Shown: positions 24,973 to 33,002 of the stretch, one piece after another
How positions within the stretch are numbered: the first letter of the stretch is position 1
Layout of the letters: every line of letters begins with the position of its first letter
Origin: Streptomyces cavernicola
GTDB lineage: Bacteria > Actinomycetota > Actinomycetes > Streptomycetales > Streptomycetaceae
DNA: 49,287 bases
Assembly: GCF_029968035.1 (NCBI RefSeq)
Contig: NZ_JASCIQ010000055.1
Location: forward strand, 1-49,287
Direction of reading: 5' to 3'
Position numbers and translations under genes: made by a program
Notes under the pieces: model-generated
The model's database searches: none
What the model saw: the letters and a program-made list of their open reading frames with translations, nothing else
What the model was told of the DNA's origin: nothing

Positions 24973-25008
24973 GGGCGGCCACCGGTGCCACGGAGCGGGT
25001 GGCCGCCC
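24973..25008. terminator. hairpin between convergent genes (second)
   Basis: A perfect 11-bp stem (GGGCGGCCACC at 24973-24983 with its complement at 24998-25008, 14-nt loop) lies 45 bp from the ricin-like stop. With the preceding hairpin it forms a bidirectional termination zone. Confidence 0.65.
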
Positions 25009-25052
25009 ATTTCGAGCGCAGCGCGGTCTCGCCGCGATCCTGCTGGTGCGCC

Positions 25053-25646
25053 TCAGCTGCTGTAGCGCTCGACCATCCAGATCCGGTCGGTGGCGGGTTC
25101 GGCGGTGCGGAGCTGGAGTTGGGTCCAGTGACGGTTGCCCTGCTCTTCGAGGGCGACGGCGAGCCGGGGGTTGCCCTTGGGCTTGATCAACACGGTCCTG
25201 CCCTGCGTGATGTCGCCGAGGGTGGCTTCCCCGCCCGTTCCGTTGGTGATCGGGTCGGTGCTCACGCGGAACAACTGGAGGTCGTTCGCGCTGTTGCAGG
25301 GCTGGAGATGGAGCTCCTTGTACTCGATCGCGCCGTCCATGATCTGTGCGCACTTGCCGGTCTGGGCGTTCTTGAACTGCACCCAGCCTGCCGTGAAGAC
25401 CAGGCTCCAGCGGTCCGTGAGCCGATTGTCGTGGTCACCGCCCTCGCGGTACGTGGCGACCTGGGTGCCGTCACCGGTCCCGTTGCTCTGGGCCTGCCAC
25501 ATGCCCGCGGTGTGCCGGCTGACGATCTGCACATCGTCGATCTCGAAATCGGTGGCGGCCGCCGGGGACGCGGGCGCCAGCGCGGCGGCCGTCAGACCGA
25601 GACCGAGTACGGCGGTGCAGAGACGACGAGCAGGGAGTGAACGCAT
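25053..25646 (-). CDS. secreted ricin-type beta-trefoil-like protein
   Basis: A 197-residue exported protein. Signal: MRSLPARRLCTAVLGLGLTA followed by ALAPASPAAA, with cleavage near residue 30. The mature part has repeated strand blocks with GKCAQIMDG, LHLQPCNSANDLQLF and W-rich segments reminiscent of a RICIN/beta-trefoil carbohydrate-binding fold; two Cys probably form a disulphide. The ATG at 25646 is set by AAAGGAG seven bases before; upstream in-frame sequence is unlike a signal. It converges on the Nudix gene. Target sugar or ligand unknown. Confidence 0.7.
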   Translation of the reverse strand: MRSLPARRLCTAVLGLGLTAAALAPASPAAATDFEIDDVQIVSRHTAGMWQAQSNGTGDGTQVATYREGGDHDNRLTDRWSLVFTAGWVQFKNAQTGKCAQIMDGAIEYKELHLQPCNSANDLQLFRVSTDPITNGTGGEATLGDITQGRTVLIKPKGNPRLAVALEEQGNRHWTQLQLRTAEPATDRIWMVERYSS

Positions 25647-25875
25647 GAATGCTCCTTTCGTGGGTCCACTCTGCGTAGCACCCCGATTCGTCATCCTGCG
25701 GATCCACCGCGCAGCGAAAGGTTTCGCCGAACTCGCACCTAGCCCAGGTGGCTTCGGAGTTCCTGCGCCAGCGGTCGAGGGCATGACGCACATTGGCGTC
25801 GTCGAACCCAATCAACCCAGGTCAGCATGCGGCACGCCACTGTCTTCACCGTCACAGAACACACCTGCTTCGCGG

Positions 25876-27090
25876 TTACGGCCGGACGGGAAGCGAAGCA
25901 AGTCCACGGACGAGACGGGTGTGCTTCCAGTTCAGCCGGTCAATCGGTACGGCAAGGCGGATACCGGGGAATCGGGTCAGCACTGCTCGTAGGGCGATCT
26001 CCAGCTCGGCCTTGGCCAAGGGCGCGCCGACGCAGCGGTGGATGCCGTGGCCGAAGGCAAGGTGGGCTGCCGCGTTGCGGTCCAGGTCAGGCTGGTCCGG
26101 TGCCGGGAACCGCGCTGGGTCTCGGTTGGCTGCCCCGAGGGCGACCAGGACCGGGACGCCAGCTGGTACATCCGTATCGCCGAGCGTGACGGGTTCCTTG
26201 GTGAACCGGAAGGTGGCCGTACTCACAGGAGAGCCGACGCGAAGCAATTCGTCCAGCGCGGCAGGGATCTCATCTGGATTCACTCGCAGTCGCTCCAGCG
26301 CAGCCGGGTGCAGGAGCAGAGCAAGGAGGGCGTTGCCGAGTGCGTTGGTGGTGGTCTCGTGTCCGGCCGTGAGCAGCAGCACGGCCAGGGAGACGAGCTC
26401 TTCCTCGCTGAGGTGGTCGTCTCCGTCGCGAGCTGAGATCAGCCGGTCGAGAAGGGAACTGCCGGGGGCGAGGCGCTTGGAGGCGATGAGGCCAATCATG
26501 TAGTCGGCCATCGCGTGCGAGGCCGCGTCGATGACATCCGGCTCTCCCGCCGCGAACAGATCGGCGGACCAACGTTGGACAGCGGGCCGGTCGGCCTGCG
26601 GAACTCCTAGCAACTCGCAGATCAAGATGACCGGCAGCGGCACCGCCAGGCCGGCCATGAAGTCGAACGGTTCGTCAGCGGGCCATTGGTCGAGCAGCTC
26701 GTCGGTGACTTGGGTGATGTATGGACGCAGTTCCGCGACGGCTCCAGTTGTGAATGCCTTGGTCACCAGCTTGCGTAGCCGGGTGTGTTGGGGAGGGTCG
26801 CTGGCCAGCATGGTGTGGGCGACCGCGGGGTGCAGGCGGCGACGTGACTGCTTGCCCGCGAAGAAGACAGCCGTGTCTTTCGAGAGCCGGGCGTCGCCGA
26901 GGGCTTCTCTGGCTTCCGCGTACCCGGTGACCAGATAGCTGGGACGCCTGCCGGAGCCGGCAGGTACGGCCTGCACGGGGCACGTGGACCGCATGGCCAC
27001 GTAGGGGTCCTGAGTCTCGTCGGTCATGAACTCAGGTTCCACTGGACTGCGGTTGGCCGCCATCGACATCACGTCCGACACGGCTGACAT
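25876..27090 (-). CDS. cytochrome P450 at the end of the XRE-HELCH-membrane cassette
   Basis: A P450 of up to 404 residues. I-helix TAGHETTTN (about 241-249), ExxR as ELLR (281-284) and heme loop AFGHGIHRCVGAPLAKAE (Cys about 353) are intact. The HRCVG form is typical of CYP105/107-like Streptomyces enzymes. The start is uncertain: ATG 27090 overlaps 59 bp with the membrane-protein gene, while ATG 27027 clears it and loses 21 residues that are not conserved in the family. Either way it is the last gene of a minus-strand operon with an ImmA-like protein and an MAB_1171c-type membrane protein, an unusual partnership for a P450. Confidence 0.9.
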   Translation of the reverse strand: MSAVSDVMSMAANRSPVEPEFMTDETQDPYVAMRSTCPVQAVPAGSGRRPSYLVTGYAEAREALGDARLSKDTAVFFAGKQSRRRLHPAVAHTMLASDPPQHTRLRKLVTKAFTTGAVAELRPYITQVTDELLDQWPADEPFDFMAGLAVPLPVILICELLGVPQADRPAVQRWSADLFAAGEPDVIDAASHAMADYMIGLIASKRLAPGSSLLDRLISARDGDDHLSEEELVSLAVLLLTAGHETTTNALGNALLALLLHPAALERLRVNPDEIPAALDELLRVGSPVSTATFRFTKEPVTLGDTDVPAGVPVLVALGAANRDPARFPAPDQPDLDRNAAAHLAFGHGIHRCVGAPLAKAELEIALRAVLTRFPGIRLAVPIDRLNWKHTRLVRGLASLPVRP

Positions 27091-28210
27091 AGGCGCGCGC
27101 CACCAGAAGGAGCCACTCCGTGTCCGCGCGCAGATCTCTGCGGGAGGCGGCCTCCGACGATGGCGGGGCGACGCTGTCGGAGAACCGTCCGCTCTTCAGG
27201 CCGATGAGCGCGCCCTCTACTACGGTCGCCTCGACCACTGCGGCGCCTTGCACCGTCCCGGCGTCGACGGTGCCCTGAACCGCTTCCTGTACCTCGCGGG
27301 ACCGGTAGGGCCCTAGCGCGAGGATGCCGTCGGCGATCTCGATGACGCGCCGCTGAAGCATGAAGTCCGAGTCAGCCGACGCGTGTTCGGCGTCCACGGA
27401 CGAGAGGACGACATGCGGCAGTGCGGCCGTCAGGTCCTGCCACAGGGGGCCGAGCGCCTCGAAGGACTGCACTTCCCACCGCCGACGGCGTGCCTGGCTG
27501 ATCGGGTAGGCGACGGCGGGCCAGGTCAGGCCGAGGCAGATCAGGAGGACGGCGAGCGCGGGCGCCATGACGCTGAAGGCACATGTGCCGGCGAGCGAGG
27601 AGCACTGCGAATTGTTGTCGATGAGACCCAGCCCGAGGCCCAGGTCGACGAGTCGTGTCAGCTTGTAGGCGACGTAGAGCAGGGCGAAGGCGCAGCCCGC
27701 CGCTGCCATCCGAAGGCCTGCTCGGACGCTGCTTCGCCGTGTCGAGTTCGACTGGCGTATGGCTTGTCTCAGGAAATTGACGACCGCCAGTCCGAGGCAG
27801 GAGACGTATACGAACAAGTAGAGCGCGTACACCTGCGGTGAACGGTGGGTCAGCCCTTCGAAGACGAACAGGACGGTCATGCCGGAGATCGCCGCTACGA
27901 GGAGGGCGAGGTTCACTCGGATCCGGCGGCGGGCCTCCAGGGGGTCCAGGTTGAGCTGGAGGGCAACGGCCACGACTGCCGTAGCCGCCGCCAGCGACGC
28001 GGAATTGCTCAGCAGGCGTGCGACGTGCGGCACCAGTGTCTCAACAGCGTCCTGGACCAGCGGCGAGTAGGAAGCGAATGCCAGGGCGAAGGCTCCGAGG
28101 AGCGCGCCCATGGCCCGTGTGCCAGCCGGACGGGGCGACCCTCGGCCGAACGTCCAGTAGCCGGCCGCCAGCGCGAGCAGGAAAGCCATGCCCAGGAACA
28201 CAACGTTCAT
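27032..28210 (-). CDS. MAB_1171c-type seven-helix membrane protein (DUF6545-like C-terminus)
   Basis: A 392-residue protein. The N-terminal 235 residues contain about seven hydrophobic helices (starting VFLGMAFLLALAAGYW and including LALLVAAISGMTVLFVF, YALYLFVYVSCLGLAVV and VMAPALAVLLICLGLTW). A soluble C-terminal domain follows (about 240-392) with RRRRWEVQSFEALGPLW and LQRRVIEIADGILALGPY. This is the plan of the actinobacterial MAB_1171c family with its DUF6545-like tail, of unknown function and annotated only as a putative transporter. The ATG overlaps the HELCH gene stop (ATGA). It could be a receptor or transporter controlled by the XRE/HELCH pair. Confidence 0.75.
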   Translation of the reverse strand: MNVVFLGMAFLLALAAGYWTFGRGSPRPAGTRAMGALLGAFALAFASYSPLVQDAVETLVPHVARLLSNSASLAAATAVVAVALQLNLDPLEARRRIRVNLALLVAAISGMTVLFVFEGLTHRSPQVYALYLFVYVSCLGLAVVNFLRQAIRQSNSTRRSSVRAGLRMAAAGCAFALLYVAYKLTRLVDLGLGLGLIDNNSQCSSLAGTCAFSVMAPALAVLLICLGLTWPAVAYPISQARRRRWEVQSFEALGPLWQDLTAALPHVVLSSVDAEHASADSDFMLQRRVIEIADGILALGPYRSREVQEAVQGTVDAGTVQGAAVVEATVVEGALIGLKSGRFSDSVAPPSSEAASRRDLRADTEWLLLVARAYVSRVGRDVDGGQPQSSGT

Positions 28211-28749
28211 CGGCCGAACCGACCCCTCTTGAAGGGCTGGGCAAAGAGCGCGTCCCAGCTATCCGGTCCCTTTTCCGGCTGGAGAGAAGGAAACTCGCGG
28301 TCACGATAGATTCGCCACCGGATAACCGTGGCCATCATTTCTGCCTGACGTTCGTCGGCTGACGAGTAACTCGTACGTCCCGACATGCGCATCACCAGAG
28401 TGGGGTTCACTCCGAGGGAGCGGACCGTCTTCGCGTCGACTTCCAGGCTTCCCGGGTGATCGCAGTACACATGGCACAGTTCGTGTGTGAGGATGTGCCG
28501 CTGGTGGTGTATAGAGGTGCCTTCTTCATAGAAGAGGAGGTCCGCCGCCGGGGTTTCGAGGCGTATGCCGCAAGGTGCGTCGACGACTCCGAGCGTGGTC
28601 AGCGGGTTCAAAATGATCCGCTTCCCGCGCTGTTCGGATATCGCCTCGCGCAATTCCCGCGTGCTGAATCGGTACGGTAGGTGCAGGAGATCGACCTGCT
28701 CCTCGCACCAATCGCGCAGTCGACTCTCGCCATCCTCTGGCAAGGGCAT
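28207..28749 (-). CDS. ImmA/IrrE-like zinc metallopeptidase (HELCH) protein
   Basis: A 180-residue protein with the zincin motif HELCH at 89-93, preceded by HHQRHILT and followed by a third-ligand candidate in the DERQAEMMA helix (about 132-140). This is the layout of ImmA/IrrE peptidases, which cleave repressors in response to a signal; streptomycete members beside MAB_1171c proteins are often annotated as toxin components. The ATG at 28749 follows GAGGGGA. It overlaps the membrane protein gene, and the XRE regulator it would be expected to pair with lies at 29968-30402 on the same strand, separated by an opposite-strand insertion. Confidence 0.78.
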   Translation of the reverse strand: MPLPEDGESRLRDWCEEQVDLLHLPYRFSTRELREAISEQRGKRIILNPLTTLGVVDAPCGIRLETPAADLLFYEEGTSIHHQRHILTHELCHVYCDHPGSLEVDAKTVRSLGVNPTLVMRMSGRTSYSSADERQAEMMATVIRWRIYRDREFPSLQPEKGPDSWDALFAQPFKRGRFGR

Positions 28750-28829
28750 GGAAATTCCCCTCGACCTCGTCTATGTGCCACTTTGCTGGTGAGCGGCCAT
28801 GAGGATGCCAAGAGGAAGGCGGAACTTGC

Positions 28830-28861
28830 ACTTCCCGGAAGTCGTAGTTCCGGTTACGGAA
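28830..28861. promoter_or_regulatory. tandem palindromes, candidate operator
   Basis: ACTTCCCGGAAGT (28830-28842) and TTCCGGTTACGGAA (28848-28861) are two inverted repeats sharing the TTCCGG core. They lie about 80 bp before the HELCH gene and 227 bp before the MmyB-like gene. The 338-bp region has no other gene. The position suits binding by one of the flanking XRE proteins. Confidence 0.5.
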
Positions 28862-29087
28862 AGTGAGCTGCGGGGATGTCGTCGATCAGCGCGTGGCGCA
28901 CCTTTCGGATCTTGCCGGAACGAGTGATGCAGACCAGCCCGGGGGAACGTACGTGTTGGCATTTTGATTGAAGAATTGATCACCCGTTATGCCCGACTAC
29001 GCTGAATGACGGATTCATGATCCGGTGACGGGGATTCGGGTGACTCCGTGGTGCATATCACTCTGGGGCGGGATCTAATTTCAGGTC

Positions 29088-29939
29088 ATGGAAACTCAGG
29101 GTGAGCGGGACGAGGGCGGTGACCTCGACGGCGAGCCTCTGCCTGTGCTGTTGCGGTCATGGCGCAGGCGCACAAACCCCCTGAAGATCCCGGGCCTGGC
29201 GGTCGCCGGGCGGCGGGGTGAAGGGCTCACGCAGAGCGATGTGGCCCGCCTGACTGGCGTGAGTGTCCGTTGGTACGGCGCCTTGGAGCGCAGCGTCAAA
29301 GCCGACTATTCGGCCGACTTCCTGGACCGGGTCTCGTCCGCGCTGCGACTGAACCCCGCGGAACGCCGTGCCCTGTACCTGAAGGCGGTTGGGCGCCCGC
29401 CGATCCTTGCGGCGCTGCCGGAGGCAGGCGAGGCGGCGGAGGTGGATGAGGTGCTGCTCCAGCAGTTCCTGGACACTCAGGCCCCAGCCCCCGCCTTCGC
29501 GACGGATCTCGAATGGAACGTGATCGGCCACAACCAGCCGATGCGGGACTGGTTCCCCTGGGTCGCCCGCCGGGCCGCCAATCAGATGAGATGGACGCTC
29601 TTGGAGCCGGAGGCTCGTGAGCAACTCGTGGCCTGGGAGAAGGACTGGGCACGCCCCTTCCTGGGGCGGATTCGCTACGAGCGCACCCGTCACCCGAAGA
29701 ATCAGGCGCTGTTGCAATTGGAGAGGGACGTCGTCGCGGGGTCGTCCCTCGCGCGGGAGATGTGGGATCGCTGCGAGGTGGTAGAGCACTCACACGGTGC
29801 TCTACGCCGACTCAAGCTCCCGTACCACCAGGGGCGCGAGGTGGCTGTCCGTCTCGTCGCCCTGCGGTCGATGCGCAGCGAACTCCTCCGCGTGGTCGTG
29901 CTGTTGGAGGTTGCCTTGGGTCCGGCGGTGCCTGATTGA
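29088..29939 (+). CDS. XRE regulator with MmyB-like ligand-binding domain
   Basis: A 283-residue regulator. The HTH lies at about 45-80 (LTQSDVARLTGVSVRWYGALER). After a short linker, the segment ATDLEWNVIGHNQPMRDWFP through RDVVAGSSLAREMWDRCEV matches the MmyB-like (MLTR ligand-binding) PAS-type domain. Members bind small, often lipid-like molecules. The ATG at 29088 is weakly supported. It runs opposite to, and sits inside, the XRE-HELCH-membrane-P450 set. That suggests a later insertion or a second controller reading through the shared 28.8-kb promoter region. Confidence 0.85.
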   Translation: METQGERDEGGDLDGEPLPVLLRSWRRRTNPLKIPGLAVAGRRGEGLTQSDVARLTGVSVRWYGALERSVKADYSADFLDRVSSALRLNPAERRALYLKAVGRPPILAALPEAGEAAEVDEVLLQQFLDTQAPAPAFATDLEWNVIGHNQPMRDWFPWVARRAANQMRWTLLEPEAREQLVAWEKDWARPFLGRIRYERTRHPKNQALLQLERDVVAGSSLAREMWDRCEVVEHSHGALRRLKLPYHQGREVAVRLVALRSMRSELLRVVVLLEVALGPAVPD

Positions 29940-29967
29940 GGGTAGGGGCTTGCTGCTTCCGGCAGGC

Positions 29968-30402
29968 CTACTCGTCGTCGAGCAAGTCCGAGTCCTCAGT
30001 GTCCGGCACCCCCTCAAGCCGACGGGCCTGATTGATCACGGCGGTCAGCATGTCCAGGCTCTCCGGGCTTAGCCCATTGGCGCGCAAGGCGACCCGGCGC
30101 ACGCCCTGGTCGCGCATAGCAGCGACCACGTTGATCTCGGCACGCTGGCGCTCGGCCTCTTCCTCGTCGAAGAAGTAGCTGGGCTCCACCCCGAAGAAGC
30201 CGGCCAGCGCCCGGATGGTCTGCATCTTCGGGTTCTTGTTGACCCCGGTGCGAAGCTGCTGGATGGCGCTCGCGGAGATGGCCACGCCGGAGGCGTCACG
30301 GATGCCCTGAGAGACCTCCGCGTACGTGAAGGCACGCCCCTTCGGGTGCACCGTCTGGAATAGGTGGTCGAGCAGCTCCGCGAAGCTCTTCTCGGTCGTC
30401 AT
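29968..30402 (-). CDS. XRE-family HTH regulator
   Basis: A 144-residue DNA-binding protein. HTH at about 25-65: FTYAEVSQGI, then ISASAIQQLRTGVNKNPKMQTIRALAGFFGV, typical of the short XRE proteins found with ImmA-like and MAB_1171c genes. A charged C-terminal tail (TEDSDLLDDE) follows. The ATG at 30402 starts 426 bp before the first plasmid-like gene. Its stop faces the stop of the MmyB-like gene. It is probably the repressor whose cleavage or displacement releases the HELCH-membrane-P450 operon; this role is inferred from gene order. Confidence 0.82.
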   Translation of the reverse strand: MTTEKSFAELLDHLFQTVHPKGRAFTYAEVSQGIRDASGVAISASAIQQLRTGVNKNPKMQTIRALAGFFGVEPSYFFDEEEAERQRAEINVVAAMRDQGVRRVALRANGLSPESLDMLTAVINQARRLEGVPDTEDSDLLDDE

Positions 30403-30484
30403 CTCCTGCCCTTCGTTATGAGGGCCATCCTATCCACTCCAGTGGTGCTCGCGCCTGACCTCGCCCCATCCGCCGCCACCGCAC

Positions 30485-30513
30485 TTGACGATTGCGTGCC
30501 ATTGCGGTGTACG
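30485..30513 (+). promoter_or_regulatory. putative promoter for the replication/mobilisation block
   Basis: TTGACG at 30485-30490 and TGTACG at 30508-30513 are 17 bp apart. The spacer begins with ATTGCG, which recurs ten bases later. Confidence 0.4.
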
Positions 30514-30695
30514 TTCTTCCTCGCAGTCGTCCAGTTAAGTGTTCCGCGCCTGGTCGGAGCGGGTGCGAAGGGCCTGGACTTGTGCGAGGGATCCTCATAC
30601 GGTGCTGGTCCCCGCGCAACCGAGAACACCGGCGGGGCCAACCGGGAGGGGAAGGCGATGCACGCGCGCGGGCCATGAACCGCGGGGCAAAGAGA

Positions 30696-30730
30696 CCGGC
30701 GCCCGGGAGCTACCAACTCCCAAGCGCCGG
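30696..30730 (+). promoter_or_regulatory. two-part stem-loop in the 5' region of the plasmid block
   Basis: CCGGCGC (30696-30702) pairs with GCGCCGG (30724-30730), and inside it GGGAG (30705-30709) pairs with CTCCC (30717-30721). There are 2-nt bulges on each side and a 7-nt loop CTACCAA. It follows a six-codon frame and precedes the gene at 30829 by about 100 bp. It could be an attenuator, a regulatory RNA element or part of an origin. Its folding is clear; its role is not. Confidence 0.45.
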
Positions 30731-30828
30731 GCCGGCACCCCGAAGGATGCCGATTCACATCTCGCGGGCGGCTGGGCTTTCTGCACGAGAACCGCCGCAC
30801 CGCGCTCCTACGAACAACGGAGTATCGC

Positions 30829-31155
30829 ATGCTCGCCATGCCGAGCGTAACCCTGGCCTGCCCGGACACCGGCCGCCAGAACCGCCTCGCTGCACAGCTC
30901 GCCGACATGATCCCGGGCGCGGCCACCATCCGGGTCAGCTTCAGCGACCCGACGCAGACGTGGCCTCACCTGCACGCCATCGCCAAGGACGAGGCCGGGA
31001 AGACCATGGAGCTGTCCCGCACCACCGCCAGGGTCGCGGGCCGCTGGATACTGCGGGTCTGGCCGGACGCGGACTGGACGCGACCGCACACCTTCGACCT
31101 CGTCGACGCCAGCCTCACCCGCAGCGACCTGGTCGCCGCAGGCCGGGGCTGCTGA
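30829..31155 (+). CDS. small hypothetical protein of a plasmid-like block
   Basis: A 108-residue soluble protein with no family that I recognise. The central segment VSFSDPTQTWPHLHAIAKDEAGKTMEL and the tail FDLVDASLTRSDL suggest a compact alpha/beta domain. The ATG follows GGAG. It lies one base before the replication-initiator-like gene and is probably translated with it. Genes in this position in Streptomyces integrative elements and phages are often small and unconserved. Confidence 0.65.
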   Translation: MLAMPSVTLACPDTGRQNRLAAQLADMIPGAATIRVSFSDPTQTWPHLHAIAKDEAGKTMELSRTTARVAGRWILRVWPDADWTRPHTFDLVDASLTRSDLVAAGRGC

Positions 31156-31156
31156 C

Positions 31157-32176
31157 ATGGCGCGGATTCGAACCATCAAGCCGGAGGCGTTCTTCTCGGA
31201 GTCGCTCGCCGAAGTGACCGTGGAAGCCGAGAGGACCTTCTTCGGACTGCTCACCCAGGCCGACGACCACGGCCGCCACCGCGACAACGCCGCGATCATC
31301 GCCGGGCTCCTCTGGCCCCTCCGCGCCGAGCACACATCGGTCCACGTCGAAGACGACCTCCACCAGCTCGCGAACGCCGACCTGATCTGCCGGTACACCG
31401 GCTGCGACGGACGCCGGTACCTCCACATCGTGACCTGGTCCGGCCATCAGAAGATCGACAAGCCGAGCCAGTCGCGCCTGCCCTCCTGCCCGCAGCACCA
31501 GGCCTCCGACCGGTGCGCTCCTTGCAAGGGCGTCTGCACCAAGCGGACCGAGGGCTCGTCCACCGCTCCCCGAGGGCTCACCGAGACTTCGCCGAGCGTT
31601 CCCGGAACCCTCGATCTGCCTGCGAAGACCGCCTCGGCGTCTCCTGGACACCCGGGCGGGGCTCCTGACGGTGGGCAGGAAGCCGCCGACTGCATGGTCG
31701 ACGCTCCCGGCCGTCCTGGAACAAAAAGCGCAGGTCAGGGCGCATTCTCCGAGGTCTCCCCGAGCCCTCCCCGAAGCGTCGGAGAGGGCTCGGCGCCTGG
31801 ATCTAGGATCTTGGATCCTGGATCTCTTGTCCCTACGGGGCGCACAGCGCCCGCAGCCAGCATCTCGACCAGCCAGCTCGTCGGCGAGTACGTCGCCGCT
31901 TGCGACGAGCGCCCGCCCAGCGACGTGCTCGGACACCTCGGGCGGATCACCAAGAAGCTCCTTGCCGAAGGCATCGCTCCGGAGCACATCCGTGCCGGGC
32001 TGGCGAACTTCGCTGCCAACCCGAAGCACCCGAGCGTGCTGACCAGCATGGTCAACGAGGCGATGAACGCCCGCCCCGGGGGTTTGGCGCGGCCGGGAAT
32101 CCGGCCTAACGTGCCCGCCCACCAGGCGTGGACCAACCCGGCCAACGCTGCCGCCGCCTACGCCGAGGAGCTGTGA
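31157..32176 (+). CDS. phage/plasmid replication initiator-like protein (replisome organiser type)
   Basis: A 339-residue protein. The first 110 residues (MARIRTIKPEAF, then VEAERTFFGLLTQADDHGR and AIIAGLLWPLR) match the winged-helix N-terminus of phage replisome organiser proteins. A long Pro/Ser-rich low-complexity linker follows (about 120-225), then a helical C-terminal domain with KKLLAEGIAPEHIRAGLANF, which usually contacts the helicase loader. That loader is encoded immediately downstream with overlapping codons (TGATG). The pair implies theta-type or phage-like DNA replication of an autonomous or excisable element. The linker is unusually long and Ser/Pro biased. Confidence 0.78.
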   Translation: MARIRTIKPEAFFSESLAEVTVEAERTFFGLLTQADDHGRHRDNAAIIAGLLWPLRAEHTSVHVEDDLHQLANADLICRYTGCDGRRYLHIVTWSGHQKIDKPSQSRLPSCPQHQASDRCAPCKGVCTKRTEGSSTAPRGLTETSPSVPGTLDLPAKTASASPGHPGGAPDGGQEAADCMVDAPGRPGTKSAGQGAFSEVSPSPPRSVGEGSAPGSRILDPGSLVPTGRTAPAASISTSQLVGEYVAACDERPPSDVLGHLGRITKKLLAEGIAPEHIRAGLANFAANPKHPSVLTSMVNEAMNARPGGLARPGIRPNVPAHQAWTNPANAAAAYAEEL

Positions 32177-32883
32177 TGCGCACCCGCCACCGCGAGCCGC
32201 AGCTGCTCGGGAGCGAGGGCACCCTGGACCGCATGGCCCGGATCCTGGCCGCCCGCGACATCGACCAGGCCGATGTCGCGGCGCTGCCCGATGAGCCCGA
32301 GCCGTTCTCCCCGCTGGACGCCCTGCTGGCCGGAATGCCCCCGCGGTACCAGTCCGCTGTCGCCGACCACCCCCAGGTCCTGGCCTGGGCCCGGGGGGTC
32401 GCTGAGGCTGCCGTCGCCCCCAGCCGGGGAGCGAGGCCGCAGGTCACCACCGGTCCCAGCCTGCTGATGGCCGGGGTTGTCGGAGCGGGCAAGACCTACC
32501 AGGCGTACGGCGCGGTCCGGGGGCTGGTGCAGAGCGGAGTCGGCGTGCGCTGGCGCGCGACCACCGCCGCCGACCTGTACGCCGAACTGCGCCCCCGGCC
32601 CGGGGTCGACAGCGAGCGGGAGCTGGCGGCGGTCAGCCGCTGCCCGCTGCTGATCATCGACGACCTCGGCGCGGCCAAGGCCAGCGAGTGGGTCGAGGAA
32701 GTGACGTACCGGCTGATCAACCGCCGGTACAACTACGAACTCCCGACCTTGATCACCACCAACCTGGCGATCAAGGACCTCCGGTCCTATCTCGGTGACC
32801 GCGTGACCAGCAGGCTCGCGCAGATGACCACCCGGGTCGAGTTCGAGCCGGTCGACCGCAGACGTCGCCGCGCCGCCGCCTGA
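32176..32883 (+). CDS. DnaC-like helicase loader ATPase
   Basis: A 235-residue AAA+ ATPase. Walker A GVVGAGKT is at about 100-107 and Walker B LLIIDDLG at about 158-165; a sensor-1-like LITTNL and an Arg-rich C-terminus follow. Such proteins load the replicative helicase at an origin. The ATG overlaps the previous stop. I chose 32176 over an in-frame upstream start because of this overlap and the MRTRHREP start. It supports the view that the block once was or is a replicating element. Confidence 0.85.
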   Translation: MRTRHREPQLLGSEGTLDRMARILAARDIDQADVAALPDEPEPFSPLDALLAGMPPRYQSAVADHPQVLAWARGVAEAAVAPSRGARPQVTTGPSLLMAGVVGAGKTYQAYGAVRGLVQSGVGVRWRATTAADLYAELRPRPGVDSERELAAVSRCPLLIIDDLGAAKASEWVEEVTYRLINRRYNYELPTLITTNLAIKDLRSYLGDRVTSRLAQMTTRVEFEPVDRRRRRAAA

Positions 32884-33002
32884 CCCGCCGCAGGCCGCCA
32901 CGCGGGGGTCGCGCCCTCTACCGGCCACCCCGAAGACCCTCCCGACCCAGCGCCCCTCTCCGCCGACGCCTCTGCGCGCGGAGAGCGATCGGAGCAACCC
33001 GC

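Larger units (their letters stand above)
30403..30828. other. boundary region between the XRE cassette and the plasmid-like block
   Basis: No complete gene of normal size is found in these 426 bases. It contains a putative plus-strand promoter (30485-30513), a very short frame MHARGP at 30658-30678 with GGAGGGG before it (possible leader), and a two-part stem-loop (30696-30730). A boundary of a mobile element could lie here. I see no tRNA gene or obvious direct repeat that would prove it. Confidence 0.5.

Noticed and set aside
31157..31183. GGATTCGAACC resembling the T-arm of a tRNA gene (possible att site)
   Set aside because: It is the coding start of the replication-initiator-like protein (MARIRTIKPE), and no cloverleaf can be built around it.
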